Below, in pieces: positions 11,239-23,331 of a DNA stretch of 64,000 bases. Position 1 is the first letter of the stretch, and each line of letters opens with the position of its first letter. Source of the stretch: Cymodocea nodosa (taxonomy: Eukaryota; Streptophyta; Magnoliopsida; Alismatales; Cymodoceaceae); contig JAZBRI010000003.1 of NCBI GenBank assembly GCA_036874045.1, forward strand, positions 7,142,501-7,206,500. Reading direction: 5' to 3'. The notes beneath the pieces were generated by a model that saw only the letters and a list, made by a program, of their open reading frames with translations, made no database searches and was not told the DNA's origin. The position numbers and the translations under genes are program-made.

Positions 11239-12655
11239 TGTTAGGATCGATAGGCTCACTAGAGGGGGGGTGAATGGTGAAGGTGTGTAAATTTTACTTC
11301 TTTTAATTAAGAATTGACTGATTCTATTAAATAGTGAGTTGAAATAAATTAAATGGATGCAAAAAAATAAGAAGAAAATAACACATAGCAAATTTTAAGT
11401 GGTTCACCAACTCGGTTAGTCCACCCCCAAGATACACTTGGGCTTCACTAAGTAGACAAATACTTACAACACTTGCTTTTAGGTTGAAGCAAGAACCAAC
11501 ACCTAGAGCTTTCAAGTATAAGCTCAATAACGAACCTTTTTTCGAGCTTTCAAGTTGAAGCTCTCAACCAACAATGAGTTTTCAGGTTGAAACTCATGAA
11601 CCAATAGCTTTAAACTTTTCTATCAGAGTTTTGGCACAGAGAGCTTTTTTATAGTGAATTTTTAAGAGTATTCTTGAATGTTGCAGACTTGAGAGTGTAG
11701 CTCACAATATAATGTATGATTGCTATCTCATACTCATCTTCTCTTCACTTCTCATATTTATACCAAAAGGTATAACGATCATATTTTCTTTCAATGGATG
11801 TATTCTGCTGTACTTGCTAAGAAATCAGACCTAAATATGGTAAGTTACCATTTAGGAAGGTATTTCAAGATACCCTTCTGATTTTCTCAAACTTTTGGAT
11901 AGTTAGCTATAACTCTTCGAAAGATGTTTGTAACTCACCAAAAAATCACTTAAGTCTTTCACCATGTAGGATTTTAGATCGTACAATGAGTTGTCACTCA
12001 ATCGGATACTTGTAACCGTAACTTACCGAACTATCCTTTGACTGTCAAATAGTTAGCTATAGTAACCCTCCGAAATCCTTCTTTAAGTTTCCGACTACTT
12101 TCTTATCTCAGCACGTGCGTAAAAGAGTAACTTAAGTCTTCAGATAGATAAGTCTGTAACCTTCCAAAAATTCCTATTTTTTGGATAGTTAGCTTTCTAA
12201 CCGAAAAATCATTTAAGCTTCTATTCTAAATTTCTAAACATGAGTAATTGAATAACATAAGTTTCAGTTAGTTAGCATTTCTAACTTACCGAAAACTCCT
12301 TTAGCTTTCGGATAGTTAGCTCATTAACTCTCTGATCATTCAATCCTTCTTAATTGTCTAATCATTTAACACTTCGAAGGCTTTGTAATTTCGGATAGTT
12401 ATTCTTCTAACTGTCCAACGGTATTTCCGCTACTTTACTATTCGGATACTTAAGCTTGTAACTCACTGAAAAATTAACTTTTTTTCAAATACTTGGCTTG
12501 GTAACTATCCAATTTTCTTGTAGCTTTAGTAGTAATTTTTGAACTACCTGTATCTGTCTATTTTCCTTCCGATCTTTTGCTGCACTATCTTCATTGTGAA
12601 ATACAATGTGTCCTCACATAGGTTTTTGCATTATCAAAATACTAGGGTCCTAACA
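11239..12655 (-). repeat. 3' LTR of Sirevirus C
   Basis: Starts TGTTAGGATCG and ends CCTAACA in plus-strand reading. Contains the agggggggtgaat box and about ten AGTTA/TAACT-type inverted repeats between 11890 and 12510. Pairs with 19577-21016. Confidence 0.92.
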
Positions 12656-12950
12656 ATCTCCCCTTTTTTGATAATTACAAAATCTTTTACATTTATTTAC
12701 ATGTATTTCACTCCTTACATTGTTTCTATACATTCAGTCACATAGAAACTAAGGCAAATATTTACAGTGAATATAATGAAGAGAAGTTAATTCCTCCCCC
12801 TAATAGTGTGCTGTCTTCTCCCCCTATCTGTGTGCTATGATTTTCTTCCCCTTTTTAATACTTCTCCTTTTGTCTGTGCTGGAAATACTGTAAGTTTCCA
12901 TATTCTTCTCCAATTTCCATATTCTTCTCCCCCTTTTTGTCATTATATAA
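12651..12950 (-). other. Multiple polypurine tracts of Sirevirus C
   Basis: Plus-strand reading shows caatctcccctttttt next to the LTR, then ttcctccccct, cttctccccct, ttcttcccctttt and cttctccccctttttgtc. In the minus-strand sense these are repeated AAGGGGGAGA tracts. Serial tracts of this kind are a known Sirevirus trait, used to prime plus-strand DNA. Confidence 0.75.
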
Positions 12951-13079
12951 AAAAGGTGACTGATATCTGTACAACTGTAAAATTAATATCTAATATGTCC
13001 TGCACGAGTACATGTTAGCAGAAAGCAAGCTCCCATATGGTGAGCTTGAGGAATAATAAATGAAAGCATTTAAAGATCA

Positions 13080-14790
13080 TGTAATGAACATATGGCTAGA
13101 TTTCTTCTAATATGATTAAAAGTTGATTCATTTAAAGGTTTGGTGAAAATATCTGCAAGTTGATTTTCTGTTGGAACAAACTTGAGTGAGATGTCCCCTT
13201 TTTCCACATGATCTCTCAAGAAGTGATGTCTGATCTCGATGTGCTTGGCTTTGGAATGAAGTACTGTATTCTTAGATAAGCTTATTGCACTACTATTATC
13301 ACAAAATATAACTGCATTCTAAATTTTCAGTCTGTAGTTTGCTAAAGTTTGCTACATCCAAAGAATTTGAGCACAACACAGACCTACTGTAATATATTTG
13401 GCTTCAGTAGTAGATAATGCAATACAGTTTTGTTTCCTACTGAACCATGAGATTAATGAATTTCCAAGTAGTTGGCATGTGCCACTAGTACTTTTTCTGT
13501 TAGATCTGCTGCCTGCATAATCTACATCACTATAGCATGTTAACATTAGATTGTTGTCAACTGAGTAGAATAATTCGAAATCATTGGTGCCTTGTAGATA
13601 TTTGAAAATTCTTTTGACTGATTTCAGATGAGATTCCTTAGGTGATGCTTGAAATTTAGCACACAAGCATACACTGAACATAATATCTGGCCTACTTGTT
13701 GAAAGATACAACAGAGATCCAATCATGCCTCTATAATTCTTTTGATCTACTACAACACTTGAGTCATCAATTTCTAGTTTAGTACTTGAACTCATTGGGG
13801 TGTTTGTAGATTTGATGTTTTCAAAACCAAATTTCCTTAACATCTCTTTGCAGTATTTTTCTTGGTTGACAAAGATGCCATTTTGCACTTGGTGGATCTG
13901 TAACCCTAAGAAAAACTTCAGCTCTCCCATCATACTCATTTCAAATTTATTTTTCATCAAATCTTGAAATCCATGACATAGTTTTTCTGATGTAGCTCCA
14001 AAAACATATATTTGAACTATCAAAATGTGCAAATCAAAAGTTTTGATAAACAAAGTGCTATCCACCTTGCCTATAGAGAAATTATTTTCAGTTAAGGACT
14101 TTTTCAATTTCTCATACCAAGCCCTAGATGCCTGTTTCAGACTATATAAAGCCTTTCTTAGTTTGTAGACATGATCTGGCTTGACTTCATCTTCAAATCT
14201 GGGAGGTTGTTTAACAAAAACTTCTTCTTGAATTTCTCCATTCAAAAAGGCACTTTTCACATCCATCTAAAACAATTTTATTTTCATACTACTTGCAAAA
14301 GTAAGCAACATTTTGATAGCTTCTATTCTAGCTATAGGTGCAAAAGTTTCTTCATAGTCAATACCTTCCTGCTGATTATAGCCTTGTGCAACTAGTCAAG
14401 CTTTATTTCTGAGAATGTTTCCTTCATCTAATTTGTTTTTGAAAATCCATTTAGTTCTAATGATGGATTTTCCTATAGGTTTTTCCACTAATTCCCAAAC
14501 ATTGTTTTTCTAGAACTGATTTAATTCTTCCTGTATAGCCATTGTCCAGTAAGTATCCTTACAGGCTTCATCTACTGATTTTGGCTCTATTTCTGATACA
14601 AATGCACAAAAACTGCAAATATCTTGTGCTTTGCTTCGAGTTTGTACCCCTTTAGTTATATTTCCAATTATTTGTTCCACGGGGTGATTAGATTTGAACT
14701 TCCAACTATTATGAATCTAATACCAATTGTTATGATTTTGATCTAAAACTTTGGATTTGAGTTTCTACTTGCAGTTATCTTTTTCAAAAC
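13080..14790 (-). pseudogene. RT and RNase H part of Sirevirus C
   Basis: Copia RT text MDVKSAFLNGEIQEEVFVKQ, ALYSLKQASRAWYEKL, VQIYV ahead of the catalytic region, FFLGLQIHQVQNGIFVNQEK, GSLLYLSTSRPDIMFSVCL. RNase H follows with SWFSRKQNCIALSTTEAKY and, to about 13080, the HSKAKHIEIRHHFLRD-like end. Typical order and length for copia. Fossil, broken. Confidence 0.88.
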
Positions 14791-15725
14791 TTTCATTATC
14801 ACTTTCACCGTTAATCTTCAAATTTTTGAAGTTCTGTATCAATTTTTCATCAAACTGAACGTTTATGCTTTCTTCTACTCTTCTATCTTTGGCAAAGTAT
14901 ACTCTATAAGCTTTGCTTCTGGATGAGTATCCAACAAGTATAGCAGGTTCAGATTTCGCATCAAACTTGTCTTTAGCATTTCCAGTGTTTAATACAAAGC
15001 ATCTACATCCGAAGGTCTTAAAATGACCAACATTTGGAGTCTTATCAAACCAAAGTTTAAAAGGAGTTTTATTCTTCAAAGATCTGATATGAGTCCTGTT
15101 GGAGATGTGACAAGCTGTACTTACAACTTCAGCCCAAAGAAATTTTGGTAGATTAGTTGCATTCAATATAGTTCTAGCCATTTCTTGCAATATTCTATTT
15201 TTCCTTTCCACAACTCCATTTTAAGCTGGAGTTCTAGGATAGGAGAATTCATATAGGATTCCAAATGAATTGCAAAGATTTTCAAATTCATAGTTTTCAA
15301 ATTCTCCTCCATGATCACTTCTAATTTTCTTCACTATTAGTTCATTCTGATTCTGAACTCTTATGCAGAAGTTTCTGAACTCATTGTAAGTCTCATTTTT
15401 ATGTGTCAAAAATATTACCCAAGTTAATCTAGAGAAATCATCAACAATAACAAAGGTATATTTTCGACCATCAAGACTTGATACTTGAGATGGACCAAAC
15501 AAATCTAGATGTAATAGTTCCAACAGCCTTTTGGTGGTAAATTCATTTTTGCTATGAAGAGAAGTTCTCTTCTACTTGCCTAACATACAATCACTGCACA
15601 CCCTATCTTTCTTGAATGTAAGTTTAGGCAATCCCCTAACAAGATCACCCTTAGATAACTTTCTAAGAGTCTTCATACTGACGTGACCAAGTCTTTTATG
15701 CCACAACCAATCATCTTCATTAGAT
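14765..15725 (-). pseudogene. Integrase part of Sirevirus C
   Basis: The GAG-pre-integrase HHCC region (WLWHKRLGHVSMKTLRKLS) lies at about 15570-15720. The core has LLHLDLFGP (first D), IRSDHGGEFENY (second D) and MERKNRILQEMARTIL (third acidic residue), then HISNRTHIRSLKNKTPFKLW. C-terminal text includes FGCRCFVLN and VGYSSRSKAYRVY. Continuous with RT at its left; the solo LTR N lies at its right edge. Confidence 0.87.
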
Positions 15726-15730
15726 GCTAC

Positions 15731-17563
15731 TGTTTAGAATGAAAAAGTGCATATTATTAACGGTTAAATGATGGTTAATTGCATAATATTTAGCTTATCA
15801 TATGAGAACTAAGCCATTATGTTATAATTGCACTATTATATGCTTTAATTGAAGAATCTGCTTAATTTTGGGGAATTAATGTTAATTTAGTACATTTATG
15901 AATTGTCGGTAAATTGCAGGCTGTGAAATTCTTAAGTATCTGAAAATGCATCTAAGCATCTGATAGTTATACCTGTAACTCTCCAGAATGTTATTTTATG
16001 TTTAAATTGCTGCTGACACGTGTTGAGAGCTGGTAGATTTACTTACGTTATAACTCGTTAAGTTAGTATAACTACACGCGTTGAGTTACATGAAAATACA
16101 CTAAGGCAACGCGTTAGGTTAGCGTTATAAACTTAAGTTGTTATTTTTGCACGTGTTTTATAGTTAAATCAATGAAGGAAGTCCGTTGAGTTATCTGTAA
16201 CTCCACGGACTATATATTTTCTAATATGCCACTGTAGCAGTTGTAGGAACAAACAGTTGGAAGGAAAAACCACGTTTGCACGTATCACGCAGGAATTCAA
16301 TCGCGTAGGGGGAAAGAAATCATCGCTGTTGATCTAAAGGAAGGAAATCCAACCGACCATTCAAGTAGAAGCAGTTACCACTAAAGAAATATAAAAGGAA
16401 AGAAGAAAAAAAAGAAAGAGTGTGATCGATGGACGACCAGTGTATATAGAGGAGGAGCACCGAGCTTTCTATAGACAGTATTGGCGATTCTCCGAAGTAT
16501 CACACCAACCATCGTATCACCACCATAATCACCAATCATCGGAGGTCTGTGAGGATACTTGCCTGATGTCAGGTCGATTCCGAGCCAAACACAATGCCTA
16601 ACAACCATTGTGAGGAGTGATCGCGTCGCGGGAAGGGAAGACATTTCAGGAGATCGTAAAGCTTTCAGCCTTGGCTTCGGGTTGATACCTGTATGCTGAA
16701 GAGGAGATCATCTTGCAATTCTGAACTCGCGATTCTATAGGGAGAGGAGACACAGAATTGTAAGTGGTTCAATTTTCAGTGGTGTAATCGCGTTGCAAGT
16801 AGTGTCAGAAGTATTTTCTGTGAAGTGAAATTATTTTACATTTCACCTTTCGCCCATCACATCAAAACAAAAATACCAAAAACAATTTATCTTTGTTTGT
16901 ATGTTGTATTTGAGTGTTGTATTGTTGATGTTGTATCGTGATTAATGTTATCTGTATCAATTTTATGATTGTTTTATGTTAGTTTTAATTTTACAGTTTA
17001 CTGAAATTGGTTTGTACAAAACAACTTAAAGATTTTAATGGTTATTGTTTGAATAATCTGAATGTTAGTATTGCATAATGATAAATCCAATGTTAACTAG
17101 CATTAAAAAGCTTAATTGATGTTATTTACAATCTATGGAATCGCCCAATCGTTGGCCGAATTCCTCTGTAATTAGCAGTATTATAAAGAAGAGACAGGCT
17201 CGTGGAGTTAACTTAAGTCCACAAGGATAGTCCCTTGAGTTATCCATAACTCAACGAACTTAGTCTGTTGAGTTAACTGCAACTCAACAGAGTGCTTATT
17301 GAATATAAATTTGAATTGTTCACAATCAAACATTTCTTAAATTCGTCAGCAATTCCCTATGGGATCGACCTGTACTTGCACACTGATACAATAGACACTG
17401 TGCACTTGCAGTTAAAGTACAAATTGGAATTAATATCTAAATTGTATTAAAGGTTGTTTGTTTACTTCTAAAAGAAAGAATAGGCATAAAGATAAATTAA
17501 CTAAGTAAAAATAGAAGTAACAAATCCAAGTTTTTCTAGTGTAGTGCTGGGAAAACACAAACA
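15731..17563 (+). repeat. Solo Athila LTR (N) inside Sirevirus C
   Basis: Begins TGTTTAGAATGAAAAAG and ends AACACAAACA, with no internal region. Flanks gctac (15726-15730) and actac (17564-17568) look like a 5-bp target duplication with one later change. It gives the full length of this LTR type, 1833 bp. Very similar to the 3' LTR of A. It is the youngest layer of the E-B-C-N nest. Confidence 0.9.
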
Positions 17564-17568
17564 ACTAC

Positions 17569-17990
17569 CAAACAGGAATTACTTGCAGAATTTTCATATG
17601 GAAAGTTTAGAGTATAAATTAAGCAATTTCTATCACCAATAAATTTTATTTCATTTGTAGCTGGATCAATAATATGACAATTTTCAGTAGTAAATGTGAA
17701 TATGTAACCTTTATCACATAATTGTCCTACACTTAATAAATTCTGTTTTAGACCATTGACATGTAAGACATTCTCAATTCTACCATTTTCAGATGTAATA
17801 TTTCCTATTGCAGTTATTTTACACTTTTCATTATTTCCAAATTTAACAAATCCTAAACTTAAGCAATTGACTGAATCAAGAAATCTTTTCTTACCTATCA
17901 TGTGCTTTGAACATCCGCTGTCCACAATCTATTTTGTTGTACATGCTTGGAGCTCCTTGTCATCCTGCAATTTATACTGAAATTAAGGCT
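17569..17990 (-). pseudogene. Aspartic protease part of Sirevirus C
   Basis: Copia protease motif MDSGCSKHMIGKKRFLDSV (D-S-G-C), then VKFGNNEKCKITAIGN and LHVNGLKQNLLSVGQLCDKG, the standard copia order. It would cut Gag-Pol. The solo LTR N separates it from integrase. Confidence 0.88.
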
Positions 17991-19524
17991 TTTGGTACCC
18001 AAATCTTCTTGGGTCCATCAGAGTTAGTCCTTAAAACATTAAATTTGTTGCCTCTTGGCAGCCACATATGACCCAATCTTCTTTTGATAGCAAACACAAT
18101 GGTGCCATCTCTATATGATCGAATCATTCCACCACAATAAGGTACTTCTTGGGGTGTAGGATACCCTAGGCCATATTTACTTCCATTAGGTCGTTGAGAT
18201 CTTATCATTTTATTTAGTTCTTTTTGACCTTGAGTAAATTTACATATGGTATTTTTTAGATCAGATATTGTAGTTAATAAGTTTCTATTTTCTTCTTTTA
18301 ATTCACAGTTATCACAACTATATTTATCCAAGTTAGATTTTAGATTTCTATTTTCAACTATAGCTATTTCTAATTCAACAAAGGAATCTTCTAAACAATT
18401 ATTCAACATTTTAATTTCTTTCTTAAATTCTCTACATTTAACATATAGATTATCTACAATAGACAGAAGACTACTAATATCTAATTCATCATGCTCATTT
18501 TCCGAGCTAGAGGAAGAAGTGGAATATACCTCTTGAGCTACAAAGCACACATTGGCTATAGCTTCATTTTCAGAGTTTGAAGAACTGTCTAAGGAACTAC
18601 TATCATCCCAAGTAGCTTTGAGAGCCATTTTCTTTTTGTTCTTCCACCTTTTCTTCCTTTCTGATTGCTCTTATTCTATTTGCAACGGACAAAAGGTTTG
18701 TATATGTCCTTGCCTTTTGCATTTGAAGTATGTGGGAATAGTTCTTTTGAAGGAACTGATCTTATTATTTTTCTTCATGAACTTTCTAAAGTTCCTTGCC
18801 AGCAACATAATCTCATCATCATTTGAACTTAAAGATTCTTCAATTGAAGGAAATGCAATTTCCTTTTTCTTTTCAACTTTCTTTTCAAATGTTCCCTCCT
18901 ATTCCTTCCAGTCTTTCATTTGAACTTCGTGGGCCAGAAGATTGCCCAATAGTTCTTCAACTATGTAGTTATTTAGATCCTTGGAATCTTGAATAGAGGT
19001 GGATTTTAGTTTCCACTCGATGGTTAAACATCTCAAGATCTTCTGTACCTGTTTACGAGAAGAGAATTCCTTTCCCAGGCCTTTCATACTATTAATAATT
19101 TCAGTAAATCTTGAAAATATTTCAATTATGTTTTCATTATCATCCATTTTAAACAATTCTAGTTTTCTCAACAGAATGCTAATTTTAGTATCCTTTACTT
19201 GGCTTGTACCTTCGTGAGTAACTTGAAGGATTTTCCAAGCCTTATGTGCAGACTTACATGCAGATACTTTGTTATATTGTTCAATAGTTAGTGCATAGTA
19301 TATGACATTCAAACCTCTAGCATCCAACTAGATGATTTTCTCATCCTCCTCAAACCAGTTCATAACATCACTAGTTAGAAGTGTAGTTCCAAGAACAACA
19401 ATCTTCTAGAGTTTTACATCAGAACTCCTAAGGAAACACTCCATTCTATTCTTCCAATAATTATAATTGGAACCATCAAATAGAGGAGGTCTATGAATGT
19501 TTTGTCCCTCAACAAATTGAGCCA
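17972..19524 (-). pseudogene. gag part of Sirevirus C
   Basis: Likely starts at the ATG near 19524 (MAQFVEGQNIHRPPLFDGSN). The UBN2-type gag core has GLNVIYYALTIEQYNKVSAC, HKAWKILQVTHEGTSQVKDT and FKMDDNENIIEIFSRFTEI. A lysine-rich zinc-knuckle part follows, then ALKATWDDSSSLDSSSNSEN and a long coiled coil (DNLYVKCREFKKEIKML). This layout is shared with G and D. Fossil, broken. Confidence 0.85.
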
Positions 19525-19564
19525 TAAATCTAGATGGTTATATCTTATAACGGATTAACCAAGC

Positions 19565-19576
19565 TCTAATACCAAT
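19565..19576 (-). other. Primer binding site of Sirevirus C, initiator-Met type
   Basis: ctctaataccaa reads ttggtattagag on the minus strand, close to TGGTATCAGAGC, the complement of the initiator tRNA-Met end used by most plant copia elements. It directly abuts the 5' LTR. Confidence 0.75.
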
Positions 19577-21016
19577 TGTTAGGATCGATAGGCTCACTAA
19601 AGGGGGGGTGAATGATGAAGGTGTGTAAATTTTACTTCTTTTAATTAAGAATCAACTGATTCTATTAAACAGTGAGTTGAAATAAATTAAATGGATGCAA
19701 AATAGTAAGAAGAAAATAACACAGCAAATTTTAAGTGGTTCACCAACTCAGCTAGTCCACCCCCAAGATACACTTGGGCTTCACTAAGTAGACAAGTACT
19801 TACAACACTTGCTTTCAGGTTAAAGCAAGAACCAACACTTAGAGCTTTCAGGTATAAGCTCAATAACCAATCTTTCTTTAAGCTTTCAGGTTGAAGCTCT
19901 TAACCAACAATGAGTTTTCAGGTTGAAACTCATGAACCAACAGTTTTAAACTTTTCTATCAGAGTTTTGGCATAGGGAGCTTTTCTATAGTGAATCTTTA
20001 AGAGTATTCTTGAATGTTGCAGACTTGAGAGTGTATCTGGAATTTTGTGTAGCTCATAGTATAATGTATGATTGTTATCTCATACTCATCTTCTCTTCAC
20101 TTCTCATATTTATACCAAAAGGTATAACGATCATATTTTTCTTCCAACGGATGTATTCTACTATACTTGCTAAGAAATCAAACCTAAATATGGTAAGTTA
20201 CCGTTTAAAGAGGTATTTCAAGATACCCTTTCGATTTTCTTAGACTTTCGGATAGTTAGCTGTGTAACTCTCTGAAAGATGTTTGTAACTCACCGAAAAA
20301 TCACTTAAGTCTTTCTACCATGTAGGATTTCAGATCGTACAATGAGTTGTCACTTAATCGGATACTTGTAACCATAACTTACCGAACTATCTTTGACTAT
20401 CGGATAGTTAGCTATAGTAACCCTCCGAAATCCTTCTTTAAGTTTCCGACTACTTTCTTATCTCAGCACGTGTGTAAAAGAGTAACTTAAGTCATCAGAT
20501 AGATAAGTCTATAACCTTCCGAAAATTCCTATTTTTTGGATAGTTAGCTTTCTAACTTACTAAAAAATCCTTTAAGCTTTTGTTCTAAATTTCTACACAC
20601 GAGTAATTGAATGACTTAAGTTTCGGATAGTTAGCTTTTCTAACTTACTGAAAACTCCTTTAGCTTACGGATAGTTAGCTCCTTAACTCTTCAATCATTC
20701 AATCCTTCTTAACTATCTGATCATTTAACTCTCCAAAGGCTTTGTAATTTCGGATAGTTATTCTTCTAACTGTCCGACGGTATTTCTGTTGCTTTACTCT
20801 TCGGATACTTAAGCCTGTAACTCACCGAAAAATTAACTTTCTTTCAGATACTTGGCTTGGTAACTATCCGATTTTCTTGTAGCTTTAGTAGTAATTTCTG
20901 AACTACCTGTATCTGTCTATCTGCCTTTCAATCTTTTGCTGCACTGTCTTCATTGTGAAATACAATATGTGTCCTCACACAGGTTTTTGCATTATCAAAA
21001 TACTAGGGTCCTAACA
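19577..21016 (-). repeat. 5' LTR of Sirevirus C
   Basis: Partner of 11239-12655. It carries the inverted repeats, e.g. ctttcggatagtta (20245-20258) against taactctctgaaag (20265-20278), 12 of 14 paired. Followed by the gttaa target duplication at 21017-21021. Confidence 0.92.
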
Positions 21017-22715
21017 GTTAACTCCATGAGCCTATCTTTCTAGTTTAATACTGCTATTTACAGAGGAATTCGACTAACCATTAGACGGTTCCACAGATTG
21101 TAAATAACATTAATTAAGCTCTTTAATGCTAGTTAATATTAGATTTATCATTAAGCAACACTAACATTCAAATATTTCAAATAGTAACCATTAAAATCTT
21201 GAAGTACCTAGAACAAATCAATTTCAGTAAATTGTAATACTATTTTCTATTTTCTGAATCAAACAAATATAAAGCATTCACAATACTGACAATGATAACT
21301 TTAATCACGATACAAAACAAACAATACAACACTTAAATACTAAATATAAACGCAGATAAGTTGTTGTTTTTGGTATTTTTGTTTTAAGATGTTCATGAAA
21401 ATGGGCGAAAGGTGAAATGTAAAAATCTCTATTGATAGTAAATACTTCTATCACTATATGCTACGCGATTACACCACTGAAAACTTAATCACTTACAATT
21501 CTGCCTCCTCTCCCTATAGAATCACGAGTCTAGAATTGCAAGATGGTCTCCTCTTCAGCATACTAGCATCAACCCGAAACCAAGGCTAGAAGCTTTATGA
21601 TCTCCTGAGATATGAGTCAGTGCTTGGTGAAAATGGCTTCCCTTCCTACGACATGATCACTCCTCACAGTGGTTGTCAGACACCGTGTTTGGCTTGGAAT
21701 TGACTCGACATCAGGAAAGTATCCTCACAGACCTTTGATGGTTGGTGGTTATGGTAATATTGGTGATGTTGGTGAATTGGTAGTGATGGTGTGGATGATT
21801 CAGTGATCTTCCAACGCTGCCTGTAGTTAGCGTGGTCCTCCACTTTTACACACACTACCACACACCTCCAACCACACCTTCTTCATTTTTTCTCCTCTTC
21901 TTTTATATTTCTTCAATAGTAACTGCTTCTACTTTAGATGATCGGTTAGATTTCCTTCATTCAGATCAATGATGGTGATTTCTTCTCCCTTCTACGAGTG
22001 AATTCCTGCATGATACGTGCAATCGTGGTTTTCCTTCGAATGTCCTATTTTTATAACCGCTATAGTGGCATATTAGAAATTAAATGGTCTGTGGAGTTAC
22101 AGATAACTCAACAGACTTACTTCGTTGATTTAACTATAAAACACATGCACTAAAGAAATAAGTTGCTAACATAACATGTTACCTTAGTGTGTATTCATGT
22201 AACTCAACGCTTATAGTTATGCTAACTTAATGAGTTAAACATGTGCGTCTCACGTGATATACTAAAGCATTTAAATTCAACATGTGCATAATTCTAACTT
22301 AACAAGTTCAAATATTTTGGACACTTATGAACCTAACTATCCGATGCCTAGATGCATTTCGAATAGTTAACAGATAACTTACTGAAAATCCACTTAAGTC
22401 ATGCATTATGGTTTAAACACGTGTACTTTAGGAAATAATAAAATATTCTTAAAACATAACTGTCTGGTACATTAAACATAACTCTCTGAAATAACAAAAA
22501 ATTCAGATACTTAAGAATTCCACAGCCTACAATTTACTGACAGTTCAGAAATGTATTAAATTAACATTAATTCCCTGAAATTATGCAGATTCTTTCATTA
22601 AAGCATATAACAGTGCAATTATAACATAATGGCTTAATTCTCATATGATAAGCTAAATATTATGCAATTAACCATCATTTAACCGTTAATATTATGCACT
22701 TTTTCATTCTAAACA
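21017..22715 (-). repeat. LTR of Athila B, second piece (U3 side)
   Basis: Resumes the LTR stopped at 11238 and runs to the LTR start (cattctaaaca, 22705-22715). Includes the leader region, TATA region near 22070-22090 and the U3 with CGATGC / AGTTA-TAACT repeats. This U3 (22275-22640) is the best match to the block inside Sirevirus D at 42680-43190. Confidence 0.88.
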
Positions 22716-23227
22716 TGTACTTTTTCAAAAATTTCTCTAATTTTTTCTTGTTTCTTAGGAAATGTTTGTTGTAATCGTTCAGGATAGGGTGCTAATAATT
22801 GTGATTTAAAAGATTCTTTTTCTTTCAATTCATTTGTTTGATCATTTTTAGTCTTATTTCAAATTCAGATTTTTCTTCAGTGATTTCTACGTTTTCAGAT
22901 ATTACCCTTTCATTATCATTTTGAATTTTGAATTATTAGGGTGCTAATAATTATGCAATTAACCATCATTTAACCATTAATATTATGCACTTTTTCATTC
23001 TAAACATGTACTTTTTCAAAAATTTCTCTAATTTTTTCTTGTTTCTTAGGAAATGTTTGTTGTAATCGTTCAGGATAGGGTGCTAATAATTGTGATTTAA
23101 AAGATTCTTTTTCTTTCAATTCATTTGTTTGATCATTTTTAGTCTTATTTCAAATTCAGATTTTTCTTCAGTGATTTCTACGTTTTCAGATATTACCCTT
23201 TCATTATCATTTTGAATTTTGTTCTTA
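22657..23227 (-). repeat. 291-bp tandem duplication spanning LTR start and gag
   Basis: The stretch from attatgcaattaaccatc through the LTR terminus and into gag (to ttttgaattttg) occurs twice with a period of 291 bp. LTR termini lie at 22715 and 23006. The copies are almost identical, joined by a short filler resembling gag text. The duplication is younger than the LTR-gag junction it copies. Confidence 0.85.
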
Positions 23228-23331
23228 TCCATCTTCGTGTTACTTTCTTTTTGAATTCTTGGTAGTATATCAGTTCTAAATCTTAATGTTATACATACAT
23301 CTTCTAGATTTTCATTACTTTCATGATGTTC
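22716..23331 (-). pseudogene. gag fragment of Athila copy E
   Basis: Same sequence family as 52160-52500 in Athila M (end of gag, APYPERLQQT-like run reversed), but containing the tandem duplication above. Flanked on both sides by Athila LTR sequence in the same direction. B appears to have inserted here. Short remnant only. Confidence 0.75.

Larger units (their letters stand above)
11239..21016 (-). mobile_element. Sirevirus-type Ty1/copia element C, nearly full structure, broken
   Basis: Complete outline with both LTRs (11239-12655 and 19577-21016), TSD gttaa on both sides, an initiator-Met primer site, and gag, protease, integrase, RT and RNase H in copia order. A cluster of CT-rich stretches beside the 3' LTR corresponds to the multiple polypurine tracts known from Sireviruses. 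No extra ORF. A solo Athila LTR (N) sits between protease and integrase. The LTRs differ by a few percent by eye, so the element is moderately young. Coding parts have several breaks. Confidence 0.9.
5027..22715 (-). mobile_element. Athila-type Ty3/gypsy element B, interrupted by Sirevirus C
   Basis: Minus-strand element. Right to left: 5' LTR (22715-21017, continuing 11238-10916), end of gag, protease, RT, RNase H, integrase, then an extra ORF into which Athila A has inserted. The remainder, including its 3' LTR, lies beyond A and outside the window. Sirevirus C occupies 11239-21016 within its LTR. Broken, with many breaks across the coding parts. It appears to sit in the gag remnant of another Athila copy (E). 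Confidence 0.8.
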
